This document shows, piece after piece, positions 8,708 through 16,801 of a DNA stretch of 38,472 bases. This DNA is from Bacteroidia bacterium (lineage in GTDB: Bacteria; Bacteroidota; Bacteroidia; Bacteroidales; Paludibacteraceae). A model generated the notes under the pieces. The model was not told the origin of the DNA. It worked only from the letters and a program-made list of their open reading frames with translations, and did no database searches. Location of the stretch: contig SAAL01000028.1 in NCBI GenBank assembly GCA_009929445.1, positions 1 to 38,472 on the forward strand. Reading direction: 5' to 3'. The number at the start of each line of letters is the position of its first letter. Within the stretch, counting starts at the first letter, position 1. Both the position numbers and the translations under genes were made by a program.

Positions 8708-9688
8708 TCATTGAGGCGCCTCGAGTTTACGGACCTGCTGTAATCTTTTCCCTTTACCGGGAATCAACTTTTTTGGTAATGCCTTATCACCGGGAACAGA
8801 TTTCAATGTATCTTTCCGGAGAGATTTTGATGAATCGGCGGCAGCGGTTTGAAGCGAATCAGCGACAACAAGCGTTGAGTCCATTTTATGCATGGCTGCC
8901 CGGATACTGTCCTGTTTGAAAGGATTGTACCTGCGGATAAGCCGGATGCTGTCCACGCTTGCGTTCATTTTTCCGGCCGAAGATTCGGTGCCGAGCAGGT
9001 AACCGCTCAGCGACCTGACCGGAAGATTTTTCCGTGCCTTGAAAATTAGCGTATAGCGGCGCAAAACACTGTCGTTGGGTGTACGGGTGTAAATGCTGTC
9101 GACAACGTCGTTGGCATAGTTCACATACAACACTGCATGCGGATTGCGGCTGGAATCCGAAGGGGCCGAGCGACGCAGAAACGACAACTTATACACATCG
9201 CCGGGCAGCAATTCCACATTTTCGATTTTGAATTCGAGCTTATTACGCGCCGAATCTTTCGTGAAGACGTATTTGGTTGCCTTTGTCCAAAGGTTCATTT
9301 CGCCCGAGCGGGCAGAAGAATCCACAGGATGGTATTTTCCCCGAAGGATTTCGGCGCTCAGCGTATCAATGCGGCCTACCACGTTAAGATAAATGCGTTC
9401 GAATTGTTTCGGATGTTTGGTGTACCACACCAGGCTCGAGTCAAACTCATCCACCGTGATGCCGTATTTATCAAAAAGTGCGTTGTAGTACTCCATTTTA
9501 TCGGTTCCCGATCCGTAGTAACCTCCGGATGCCCGCAGCGATCCTTCGAGCAGGTGCATTTCCACCAGCAGATTTTCCATGCTGCGGGAGTTCAGTACAC
9601 CCTCCGGTCGTCTGTCGCACGATGTAAGAAAAACATGGAGCAGCACTGCCACCATTAACAGAAACAGGATGTTACTCTTTTTCTTCAT
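8708..9688 (-). CDS. DUF4296 lipoprotein
   Basis: The protein has 326 aa. The lipoprotein signal ends in LTSC, so Cys24 should be lipidated. Residues about 28-125 (MENLLVEMHLLEGSLRASGGYY ... FDKYGITVDEFDSSLVWYTKHPKQFERIY) match DUF4296, a Bacteroidetes lipoprotein domain of unknown role. The rest is polar, with a Ser/Lys-rich tail. The start codon lies inside the end of lspA (17-bp overlap), so the two are translationally linked. This means a lipoprotein gene directly follows the lipoprotein signal peptidase gene, an order I know from other Bacteroidales. Function is unknown. Confidence 0.85.
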   Translation of the reverse strand: MKKKSNILFLLMVAVLLHVFLTSCDRRPEGVLNSRSMENLLVEMHLLEGSLRASGGYYGSGTDKMEYYNALFDKYGITVDEFDSSLVWYTKHPKQFERIYLNVVGRIDTLSAEILRGKYHPVDSSARSGEMNLWTKATKYVFTKDSARNKLEFKIENVELLPGDVYKLSFLRRSAPSDSSRNPHAVLYVNYANDVVDSIYTRTPNDSVLRRYTLIFKARKNLPVRSLSGYLLGTESSAGKMNASVDSIRLIRRYNPFKQDSIRAAMHKMDSTLVVADSLQTAAADSSKSLRKDTLKSVPGDKALPKKLIPGKGKRLQQVRKLEAPQ

Positions 9689-10286
9689 GGGAAGTTTCGG
9701 GAGTTTTTTTAGATTCGAGGCTGTGGTTCAGGTCTTTTCTGAAAAACAGCAGGATGATGAATACAGAAACCGTTACACAGGAATCGGCCACGTTGAATAT
9801 ATACCTGAAGAATACCGTTTCGCCGCCGGCATTGGTAATGAGGGGGAAATAGAGCATATCAACTACTTTGCCATAAAAGAGGGAGGCATAGCCGCCCCCT
9901 TCGGGAAAGAGGGTAGCAACCTGATAGGGAGTACTTTCGTTGAAAATGACGCCGTAGAATACCGAATCGATGATATTGCCGGCAGCTCCGGCTGTGAGCA
10001 TGGAAATAGCCAGTATATATCCCTGACGGGCATTTTGGCGTATTAATTTACTGATAAAATACGACAGGAAAACTACAGCGGTAATCCGGAAGAGCGTAAG
10101 GAATAATTTACCTACAAGCTCCATCCCGAAGGCCATACCGTTGTTTTCGATGAATAAAATCTTAAACCAGGGAAAAACTTCCACTTCGTCGCCAAGCGCA
10201 AAATTCAGTTTGATATAAATTTTTGATGCCTGATCGATGAGTAAAAGCAGGATGATCAATAAGATGGATTTAGTTTTAATTGACAT
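9672..10286 (-). CDS. lspA: Lipoprotein signal peptidase (signal peptidase II)
   Basis: The protein has 204 aa with four hydrophobic membrane segments. It cleaves signal peptides of prolipoproteins in the inner membrane after lipidation. Visible family motifs are NNGMAFGM (the N-x-G-x-A-F region), AGAAGNIIDSVFYGVVVDML-like sequence with the first catalytic Asp, and FNVADSCV with the second catalytic Asp. It is longer than E. coli LspA (164 aa), as is usual in Bacteroidetes. It is third in the ileS > dksA-like > lspA > DUF4296 block, and its 3' end overlaps the next gene. Confidence 0.93.
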   Translation of the reverse strand: MSIKTKSILLIILLLLIDQASKIYIKLNFALGDEVEVFPWFKILFIENNGMAFGMELVGKLFLTLFRITAVVFLSYFISKLIRQNARQGYILAISMLTAGAAGNIIDSVFYGVIFNESTPYQVATLFPEGGGYASLFYGKVVDMLYFPLITNAGGETVFFRYIFNVADSCVTVSVFIILLFFRKDLNHSLESKKTPETSHEEKE

Positions 10287-10312
10287 GCTTTAGTTAGTTT
10301 TCTCATACAAAA

Positions 10313-10347
10313 ATTCGACAACCGTTTTGTGTTTTCGGCTGTCGAAT
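10313..10347 (-). terminator. Hairpin between dksA-like gene and lspA
   Basis: ATTCGACAACCG, an 11-nt T-rich loop, then CGGCTGTCGAAT gives a 12-bp stem with one mismatch. On the minus strand it is followed only by a short T run, so it may be an attenuator or processing site rather than a full stop between the two genes. Confidence 0.45.
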
Positions 10348-10405
10348 GATTTATTTTTTAGTCCGTAAGTTAACTTTTTAACACCGAATCCTTTAGCTTC
10401 GTGTG

Positions 10406-10792
10406 CTATTTTTTGCTGCCTTCTTTCGCTTCGATGCTCAGTGTGGCATGCGGAACGGCACGCAGGCGTTCTTTCGGTATCAGTTTACCGGTTTCACGGC
10501 ATATTCCGTACGTTTTGTTCTCGATGCGTACGAGTGCTGCCTGCAGGTGTTGGATAAATTTCATCTGGCGTTGTGCCAGCTGTCCGGTTTCTTCCTTGCC
10601 GAGGGTGGAGGCTCCTTCTTCCATAACCTTGAATGTGGGCGAAGTATCCGAAACGTCGTTTCCGTCGGAATTGTTCAATCCGGTACGGAGCAATTCATAA
10701 TCCTTCTGGGCTTTTTCGAGTTTTTCCAGAATTATCTGACGAAATTCTTCCAGTTCCTTGTCAGTATATCTTGTTTTTTCTTTTTGAGTCAT
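10406..10792 (-). CDS. dksA: TraR/DksA-family protein lacking zinc cysteines
   Basis: The protein has 128 aa. A coiled-coil N-terminal half (about 10-95) is followed by the DksA-type C-terminal segment YGICRETGKLIPKERLRAVPHA. This family binds the RNA polymerase secondary channel and tunes transcription with ppGpp. The usual four-cysteine zinc knuckle (CxxC...CxxC) is reduced to one cysteine: the second position is Thr and the last pair reads S...A (TLSIEAKE). Cysteine-free DksA variants are known, so this need not be inactive. It lies 94 bp after ileS in the same direction. Confidence 0.85.
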   Translation of the reverse strand: MTQKEKTRYTDKELEEFRQIILEKLEKAQKDYELLRTGLNNSDGNDVSDTSPTFKVMEEGASTLGKEETGQLAQRQMKFIQHLQAALVRIENKTYGICRETGKLIPKERLRAVPHATLSIEAKEGSKK

Positions 10793-10886
10793 AATTCAGC
10801 ATGTTTATCAGGTTCAACAGTTTATTTCCTAAATGAATGTGCGAAAATACGCATTTAATTTCAAAATAACAATTATTTTACAAATG

Positions 10887-13800
10887 TTATGAAATTATTG
10901 TTTTTGCCACCACAATCTTCACTGTGAAGTCTTCGAAATCGAGTTCTGCAGCATTTTCGGCAGCTTCAACCAACGCAATGGAGGAGGCCAGAACCTGTGC
11001 GGCGATGTACTCCGAAAATTCGGTCACGGCGGCATTTATCTGATCCTGCTTCTGAATTTGTATGTCTATCTTATCCACAATTTCGAAGCCACTTGATTTT
11101 CGTATGTTCTGTATGCGATTCACCAGTTCGCGGGCTATGCCCTCGCGTTGCAGTGTTTCGTTCACATCAATATCCAGGGCTACGGTCAGATTTCCTTCAT
11201 TTGCCACCAGCCATCCGGGCATGTCTTCGGTGAATATCTCCACATCTTCGGGTGTGAGGATTACATCGCCCGATGGCAGTGTAAGTATGTATTCACCTTT
11301 TTGTTCTATCTGAGCAATTTGCTGTTTGGTCATTCCGGGCAGTGCCGCTGCAATTTCTTTCATCTGTTTGCCGTATTTCTTTCCCAGTGTTTTGAAGTTC
11401 GGTTTTACCCTTTTCACCAGGCTGTCCATATCGGCATCGGCTGAGATGATTTCCAGCTGTTTTACGTTCACTTCGGCTTTTATCAGATCAGCTACATACC
11501 TGATTTGTTCGTATGTTTTTTCATCCGGTGCAGGTATCACGGCTTTAGAGAGGGGCTGACGAACCTTTTTCTCAGCTTTACGGCGTAGCGCGAGTATCAT
11601 GGAAGATATCTGCTGCGCCAGTTGCATACATTCTTCGAGATTTTTGTCGATTAATGCTTCATCAAATTCCGGGAAGTCAGTCAGATGAACAGAAGCCCCC
11701 TCTAATTCCCCCGAAAGGGGAGAACTTACGGGCATCTCAACATTTTCTGAAACATTGAGATACGCTTCTGACGCTCCCCCTTGAGGGGGATGGGGGGCTG
11801 TTAAATCCAAATACAACTGGTCGGCATAAAACGGAGCAATCGGTGCCATAAGTTGTGCCACGGTAACCAGGCAGGTATAAAGTGTCTGATAAGCAGCGAT
11901 TTTATCTTTATCGTACTCACCACCCCAGTAGCGTTTGCGGTTGAGGCGTACGTACCAGTTGCTCAGGTTTTCACCCACAAAGTCCGAAATGGCGCGTCCG
12001 GCTTTGGTCGGTTCGTAATCTTCGTAATACGACTTCACATCTTTTACCAGGGTGTTGAGCAATGAAATAATCCAGCGGTCAATTTCAGGACGTTCCGAAA
12101 CCGGAATTTCGGCATCAGCTGCCGAGAAATTATCTACGTTGGCATACAGGGCAAAAAACGAGTAGGTATTGTAAAGTGTACCGAAGAATTTGCGGCGCAC
12201 TTCTTCCACACCTTCAATATCGAATTTCAGGTTGTCCCAGGGCGATGCGTTGGTCATCATGTACCAGCGGAGCGGATCGGAACCGTAATTTTCGATGGTA
12301 GAAAACGGGTCAACGGCGTTACCAAGCCGTTTTGACATTTTATTGCCGCTTTTATCGAGCACCAATCCGTTGGAAATCACGTTTTTGAAGGCAACGGATC
12401 CCATGATCATCGCACTGATGGCATGTAACGTGTAGAACCAGCCACGTGTCTGGTCAACACCCTCGGAGATGAAGTCGGCAGGGAAAAGGCCCGAAAGCCC
12501 ATCCCCAACCCTTCCCGAAGGGAAGGGAGCAACATGGTGCGATTGCTTAAGTTCATTAATAATCTTATCAAGTACACCCTCGATATTTCCTAATACCTCT
12601 TCATTACCAAAACGGATTACCCGTAATCCTCTTTCTTTCAGAATCTGTGTCTTTAACTGGTCTAATTTCTTAACATCGTCATCTTCATGATATTTTCCAT
12701 CAACTTCTATGACCAGTTTTTCCTTCAGACAGACAAAATCCACAATCATATCATAGATTATATGTTCTCTTCTGAATTTATAGCCATTTAATTTTTTACC
12801 CTTCAGATACGACCAAAGAACTTCTTCTGCCTGAGTCGGATTTTCTTTGTGTTTCTTTGCATTCTCTTTTAATATTTCATAAAGAGCCGGGTCTGCCGTC
12901 GTATACCCAAAACCTTTCTTTTTTGGCTGTTCGCTTAAGCCCTTTCCTTCGGAAAGGGTTTGGGATAGGCTCTCAAACGGATAATGTAACTGTGCAAAAG
13001 GCATAGCTCCGCTGTCAAACCACACATCGATCAGGTCTGTTTCGCGCTTCATCGGTTTGCCCGTAGCGGATACCAGAATGATATTATCCACGTACGGACG
13101 ATGGAGGTCTATATTTTTTGTATCGTAGTTTTCGGCAGTGTACTCTCCCACTTTGAAATTTTTGAACGGATTTTCTGCCATCCATCCGGCCTGGATGGAT
13201 TTTTCAATCTCATCCATCAATTCTTCCACCGATCCGATGCATATTTCTTCTGTACCATCTTCTGTTCGCCAGATGGGCAGCGGTGTACCCCAGTAACGGC
13301 TGCGGCTCAGATTCCAGTCCTGCAGATTTTCGAGCCATTTCCCGAACCGGCCGGTTCCGGTCGATTGCGGTTTCCAGTTGATGGTGTTGTTGAGTGCTAT
13401 CATCTCCTCGCGGCAGGCTGTGCTTTTTATAAACCAGCTGTCAAGCGGGTAATAAAGCACCGGTTTATCCGTTCGCCAGCAGTGTGGATAACTGTGAATG
13501 TGTTTTTCAATCTTGAATGCCAAACCCTGCTGTTTCAGCATAACTGCCAAATCAACATCCAAAGCCCCCTCCGGCTCCCCCGAAGGGGGAGAGTTTAGCC
13601 CCTCCTTCGGAGAGGTTGGAGAATCTTTATATTCCTCTTTTACAAAACGTCCGGCAAACTCAGCATACAAGTCTGTATTGACACTATTTTTTACAAAATC
13701 AGCATCCAAATCCTCTATTTTGTAGAATTTTCCTGTCAAATCTACCATTGGACGTCTGTTGCCGTCTTTATCAATCAAAATTAACGGCGAAATACCGTTT

Positions 13801-14912
13801 TGCTTAGCCACGCGGTCGTCATCAGCACCAAATGTGGGAGCAATGTGCACAATTCCGGTTCCGTCTTCCGTAGTTACGAAATCGCCGATAACGACTTCGA
13901 AAGCTTTTCCACCCGGATTTACCCAGGGAATAAGCTGCTCATATTCAATTCCCTCCAGGTCTTTTCCTTTGCATTTACCGAGTACTTCGTACTCGTTTTT
14001 ACCCATAACAGATGAAAGCAGGTTTTCAGCCAAAATCAGACTAACTTTTTCTTTGGTATATGGGTTTTGAGTTTTTACAAGCACGTAATCAATGTTCGCA
14101 CCTACTGCCAATGCGGTATTGGAAGGGAGTGTCCAGGGAGTAGTTGTCCAGGCGAGAAAATACAAGCCCCCTAAATCCTCCGAAGGAGGGGCATTGAGTG
14201 CAAAAATCTGCATTAGCTTTTCGTTCAAATTACGAGCAACTCCCTCTCCTTTGGAGAGGGATGGGGAGAGGCGAAACTGCGCTACCACCGTTGTATCTTT
14301 CACATCGCGGTAACAGCCGGGCTGGTTCAGCTCGTGGGTGGAAAGTCCGGTGCCTGCAGCCGGTGAATACGGCTGTATGGTGTAGCCTTTATAGAGTAAT
14401 CCCTTGTTGTACAGCTGTTTGAGCAACCACCAGAGTGTTTCGATGTACCGGTTGTCGTATGTTACATACGGATCGTTCATATCCACCCAGTAGCCCATTT
14501 TCTCGGTCAGGTCTTCCCATTCTCTGGTGTATTTCATTACATCGTGGCGGCAGGCTGCGTTGTATTCTTCCACGGTGATGGTTTTCCCGATATCTTCTTT
14601 GGTTATTCCCAGGGCTTTCTCCACGCCCAGTTCCACCGGAAGTCCGTGGGTATCCCATCCGGCTTTCCGTTTTACCTGAAATCCCTGCATGGTTTTGAAG
14701 CGGCAGAACACATCCTTGATGGTGCGCGCCATCACATGGTGAATGCCCGGCATGCCGTTGGCCGAAGGCGGACCTTCATAAAACACAAATGAAGGGTGTC
14801 CTTCGCGGATTTCGACACTCTTACGGAACATGTCATGCTCGTTCCAGTATTCGAGTATCTTTTTGTTTACTTCCGAAAGATTAAGACCGGAATATTCTTT
14901 AAAATTTTTCAT
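10887..14912 (-). CDS. ileS: Isoleucyl-tRNA synthetase with in-frame insertions
   Basis: The protein has 1341 aa, against roughly 1130-1150 in relatives as I recall. It is a class Ia synthetase charging tRNA-Ile in the cytoplasm. The HIGH-equivalent is GIHH near residue 56 and the KMSKS motif is KMSKR near residue 857. The editing domain and anticodon-binding C-terminus are present. Four stretches do not look like IleRS: near residues 214-250 (SLSKGEG...APPSEDLGG), 430-450 (SPKEGLNSPPSGEPEGA), 647-806 (a DUF559 domain with flanks) and 1038-1073 (PHPPQGGASEA...PLSGELEGA). Each coincides with paired GC-rich palindromes. The frame stays open throughout and KMSKR lies after the largest insert, so the enzyme is probably functional with surface-loop extensions or protein processing. 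No second ileS is visible in the window. Confidence 0.95.
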   Translation of the reverse strand: MKNFKEYSGLNLSEVNKKILEYWNEHDMFRKSVEIREGHPSFVFYEGPPSANGMPGIHHVMARTIKDVFCRFKTMQGFQVKRKAGWDTHGLPVELGVEKALGITKEDIGKTITVEEYNAACRHDVMKYTREWEDLTEKMGYWVDMNDPYVTYDNRYIETLWWLLKQLYNKGLLYKGYTIQPYSPAAGTGLSTHELNQPGCYRDVKDTTVVAQFRLSPSLSKGEGVARNLNEKLMQIFALNAPPSEDLGGLYFLAWTTTPWTLPSNTALAVGANIDYVLVKTQNPYTKEKVSLILAENLLSSVMGKNEYEVLGKCKGKDLEGIEYEQLIPWVNPGGKAFEVVIGDFVTTEDGTGIVHIAPTFGADDDRVAKQNGISPLILIDKDGNRRPMVDLTGKFYKIEDLDADFVKNSVNTDLYAEFAGRFVKEEYKDSPTSPKEGLNSPPSGEPEGALDVDLAVMLKQQGLAFKIEKHIHSYPHCWRTDKPVLYYPLDSWFIKSTACREEMIALNNTINWKPQSTGTGRFGKWLENLQDWNLSRSRYWGTPLPIWRTEDGTEEICIGSVEELMDEIEKSIQAGWMAENPFKNFKVGEYTAENYDTKNIDLHRPYVDNIILVSATGKPMKRETDLIDVWFDSGAMPFAQLHYPFESLSQTLSEGKGLSEQPKKKGFGYTTADPALYEILKENAKKHKENPTQAEEVLWSYLKGKKLNGYKFRREHIIYDMIVDFVCLKEKLVIEVDGKYHEDDDVKKLDQLKTQILKERGLRVIRFGNEEVLGNIEGVLDKIINELKQSHHVAPFPSGRVGDGLSGLFPADFISEGVDQTRGWFYTLHAISAMIMGSVAFKNVISNGLVLDKSGNKMSKRLGNAVDPFSTIENYGSDPLRWYMMTNASPWDNLKFDIEGVEEVRRKFFGTLYNTYSFFALYANVDNFSAADAEIPVSERPEIDRWIISLLNTLVKDVKSYYEDYEPTKAGRAISDFVGENLSNWYVRLNRKRYWGGEYDKDKIAAYQTLYTCLVTVAQLMAPIAPFYADQLYLDLTAPHPPQGGASEAYLNVSENVEMPVSSPLSGELEGASVHLTDFPEFDEALIDKNLEECMQLAQQISSMILALRRKAEKKVRQPLSKAVIPAPDEKTYEQIRYVADLIKAEVNVKQLEIISADADMDSLVKRVKPNFKTLGKKYGKQMKEIAAALPGMTKQQIAQIEQKGEYILTLPSGDVILTPEDVEIFTEDMPGWLVANEGNLTVALDIDVNETLQREGIARELVNRIQNIRKSSGFEIVDKIDIQIQKQDQINAAVTEFSEYIAAQVLASSIALVEAAENAAELDFEDFTVKIVVAKTIIS
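11694..11800. repeat. Inverted palindrome pair A in ileS
   Basis: The left unit (11694-11724) reads AAGCCCCCTCTAATTCCCCC, then GAAAGGGGAG. The right unit (11773-11800) is the same design in reverse (GCTCCCCCTTGAGGGGG, then ATGGGGGGCT). The interior contains a smaller inverted repeat (TCTCAA...TTGAGA). It is translated as part of IleRS (PHPPQGGASEA ... PLSGELEGA). Confidence 0.75.
12496..12972. mobile_element. DUF559 endonuclease cassette bounded by inverted palindromes (pair B)
   Basis: The cassette is about 477 bp inside ileS. The outer units are 12496-12530 (AGCCCATCCCCAACCCTTCC, then CGAAGGGAAGGG) and 12938-12971, the same element reversed (CCCTTTCCTTCGGAAAGGG, then TTTGGGATAGGCT). Between them (about 12545-12916, minus strand) lies an in-frame DUF559 domain: YTTADPALYEILKENAKKHK, then PTQAEEVLWSYLK, FRREHIIYDMIVDFVC and LVIEVDGKYHE. 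DUF559 is a Vsr/restriction-endonuclease-like fold with catalytic D...ExD residues (VDF, IEVDG). It interrupts IleRS between PFAQLHYPF and FPADFISEGVDQTRGW, normally only a short loop. I infer a homing-like or REPIN-like mobile unit. Confidence 0.8.
13562..13624. repeat. Inverted palindrome pair C in ileS
   Basis: The left unit (13562-13593) reads AAGCCCCCTCCGGCTCCCCC, then GAAGGGGGAGAG. It is directly followed by a reversed unit (13595-13623, AGCCCCTCCTTCGG, then AGAGGTTGGAGA). This is the shortest of the four insertions, with almost no interior. It is translated in IleRS as SPTSPKEGLNSPPSGEPEGA. Confidence 0.75.
14164..14272. repeat. Inverted palindrome pair D in ileS
   Basis: The left unit (14164-14192) reads AAGCCCCCTAAATCCTCC, then GAAGGAGGGGC. 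The right unit (14240-14272) is reversed (CTCCCTCTCCTTTGGAGAGG, then GATGGGGAGAGGC). The total length of about 109 bp is close to pair A. It is translated as SLSKGEGVARNLNE ... APPSEDLGG, in the IleRS segment before FLAWTTTPWTLPSN. Confidence 0.75.
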
Positions 14913-14978
14913 ACAGACAACATGAATTTACAAAAGTCATTCAGTAAGTGAAATGACCTGTTAATCAAAAATTGGGTG

Positions 14979-14986
14979 CAAAATTA
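14979..14986 (-). promoter_or_regulatory. -7 box of ileS block
   Basis: On the minus strand this reads TAATTTTG followed by CACCC, the same TTTGCACCC context as the decarboxylase promoter. It is about 67 bp before the ileS start. No convincing -33 TTG was found. Confidence 0.5.
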
Positions 14987-15170
14987 CAAAAAAAATATCA
15001 TTCCGGAAAGCAGGTTAAGATGCTGAAAATTATCGCCTGTAATTCTGAAAACAGTAGATTACAAATACCTGCAGCCTGTGATATTCAAATCAGGTGTTTT
15101 TATTTACCAAATTCAATTCAGGGATGTTCAAAATAAAAATCATTTTCATCCGGCAAACAATAAATAAATC

Positions 15171-15311
15171 AGATTTCTCACTCCATTCGAAATGACAATT
15201 AACATTTTATCTTTTTGGAGGGTTGTTGGTTGGCGTTTTCGCCGCCAACCAACAACCCTCCTCCAGTAACGCAGGTTAAATCCTTGTCAACCTGAGCATA
15301 GCGAGGGATCT
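15171..15311. repeat. REP-like doublet around a 19-bp-stem hairpin
   Basis: The left unit 15171-15197, reverse-complemented, reads TGTCATTTCGAATGGAGTGA then GAAATCT. The right unit 15285-15311 reads TGTCAACCTGAGCATAGCGA then GGGATCT. They are related inverted units. Between them, 15217-15235 and 15243-15261 form a perfect 19-bp stem (GGAGGGTTGTTGGTTGGCG) with a 7-nt loop. Apart from the two divergent promoters, nothing else is visible in the 468-bp gap between ileS and radA. Confidence 0.6.
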
Positions 15312-15354
15312 TATAATTTTCACAGAACAATAGTAAATAAAAAATTTAAAAAGT

Positions 15355-15362
15355 TATCTTTG
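15355..15362 (+). promoter_or_regulatory. -7 box of radA
   Basis: TATCTTTG lies 18 bp before the radA start codon and fits TAnnTTTG. This implies a very short leader. The -33 element is not clear. Confidence 0.5.
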
Positions 15363-15380
15363 TGTAAAAAATAATGCTTT

Positions 15381-16760
15381 ATGGCTAAAACAAGATCCGT
15401 CTATGTGTGTCAGAACTGCGGGGTAGATTCTCCGAAATGGATTGGTAAATGTCCGTCGTGCGGCGAGTGGAATACATTTGTAGAAGAAATCATTCACAAG
15501 GAAAACAGTAGTTCAAAAATATCGATGGCCGGTTTTGAACCGATAAAACAAAAACCGGTGCTTATATCCAGCGTAGAGACTCAGGCTGAAGAACGGACAG
15601 ATACCAGTTGTCACGAGCTAAACCGGGTACTGGGAGGAGGATTGGTGAATGGTTCGCTGGTACTGATAGGCGGCGAACCCGGCATCGGGAAATCCACGCT
15701 GGTATTGCAGGTTGTACTCGGTATGAAGGGTAAACGAACGCTTTATGTATCGGGCGAGGAAAGTGTCAATCAGCTGAAGATGCGTGCCGAACGACTTTCG
15801 CACAAAGATCCGGATTGCTACATTGTAAGCGAAACTTCGCTCGAACAGCTCTTTGTTCATGCTCAAAATGTGAAACCCGATTTACTTATCGTAGATTCCA
15901 TCCAGACTATTACCACCGAATCCATTGAATCTTCGCCGGGCAGTGTATCGCAGGTACGCGAGTGTGCGGCAGCGCTGCTGAGATTTTGTAAAACAACCAA
16001 TATTCCTGTATTACTGATCGGACATATCAACAAAGAGGGCAGCATTGCAGGTCCTAAAGTACTCGAACACATTGTGGATACGGTATTGCAGTTCGAAGGC
16101 GATCAGCATTACATGTACCGCATTCTGCGTCCCATCAAAAACCGTTTTGGGAGTACCTCGGAGCTGGGCATATTCGAGATGCAGCAAAGCGGGCTACGCG
16201 AAGTGAGCAATCCGTCGGAATTGCTGCTCTCGCAGAACCACGAAGGCCTGAGCGGAGTAGCCATTGCATCGGCCATTGAAGGCATTCGTCCTTTTCTGAT
16301 TGAGGTACAGGCTTTGGTGAGTTCAGCCGCATACGGCAATCCGCAACGTTCGAGCACGGGTTTTGATCTTCGCAGGTTGAATATGTTGCTGGCGGTATTG
16401 GAAAAACGCGCGGGATTTAAATTGGCTCAAAAGGATGTTTTCTTAAATATTGCGGGTGGAATTAAAGTAAATGATCCGGCAATTGATTTGGCAATAATTT
16501 CTGCAATTTTATCATCAAATATCGATATCGCCATCGAACAACACGTTTGTATGGCAGGTGAAGTGGGGCTTTCCGGTGAAATTCGTCCTATCAACCGGCT
16601 TGAACAACGCATCCACGAAGCCGAAAAACTGGGATTCAGGAAAATGATTATCCCGCAGGTAAACCTGAAAAGCCTGGATTTGAAAAAAATCAACATCGAA
16701 CTCATGCAGGTGAGAAAAGTGGAAGAGGCTTTCAGAATGTTGTTTGGAAAAAATAAATGA
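15381..16760 (+). CDS. radA: DNA repair protein RadA
   Basis: The protein has 459 aa, a normal length. It is a RecA-like branch-migration helicase acting in homologous recombination. The N-terminal four-cysteine zinc finger is clear (CQNCGVDSPKWIGKCPSCGEW, residues about 9-31). Walker A is GEPGIGKST (about 97-105), followed by the RadA-specific KNRFG motif (about 254-258). The C-terminal third is the Lon-protease-like domain (about 290-459). It is monocistronic, with a strong terminator immediately after it. Confidence 0.96.
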   Translation: MAKTRSVYVCQNCGVDSPKWIGKCPSCGEWNTFVEEIIHKENSSSKISMAGFEPIKQKPVLISSVETQAEERTDTSCHELNRVLGGGLVNGSLVLIGGEPGIGKSTLVLQVVLGMKGKRTLYVSGEESVNQLKMRAERLSHKDPDCYIVSETSLEQLFVHAQNVKPDLLIVDSIQTITTESIESSPGSVSQVRECAAALLRFCKTTNIPVLLIGHINKEGSIAGPKVLEHIVDTVLQFEGDQHYMYRILRPIKNRFGSTSELGIFEMQQSGLREVSNPSELLLSQNHEGLSGVAIASAIEGIRPFLIEVQALVSSAAYGNPQRSSTGFDLRRLNMLLAVLEKRAGFKLAQKDVFLNIAGGIKVNDPAIDLAIISAILSSNIDIAIEQHVCMAGEVGLSGEIRPINRLEQRIHEAEKLGFRKMIIPQVNLKSLDLKKINIELMQVRKVEEAFRMLFGKNK

Positions 16761-16767
16761 AAATATA

Positions 16768-16800
16768 AAAACCGAATGCTTTGCAACATTCGGTTTTTTT
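16768..16800. terminator. radA terminator
   Basis: AAAACCGAATG, an 8-nt loop, then CATTCGGTTTT and further Ts gives an 11-bp stem. On the minus strand it is also placed to end the tRNA-like transcript that begins to its right. Confidence 0.88.
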
Positions 16801-16801
16801 G

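Noticed and set aside
10887-14912. Frameshift or pseudogene status of ileS
   Set aside because: The frame is open from start to stop with intact active-site motifs on both sides of all inserts.
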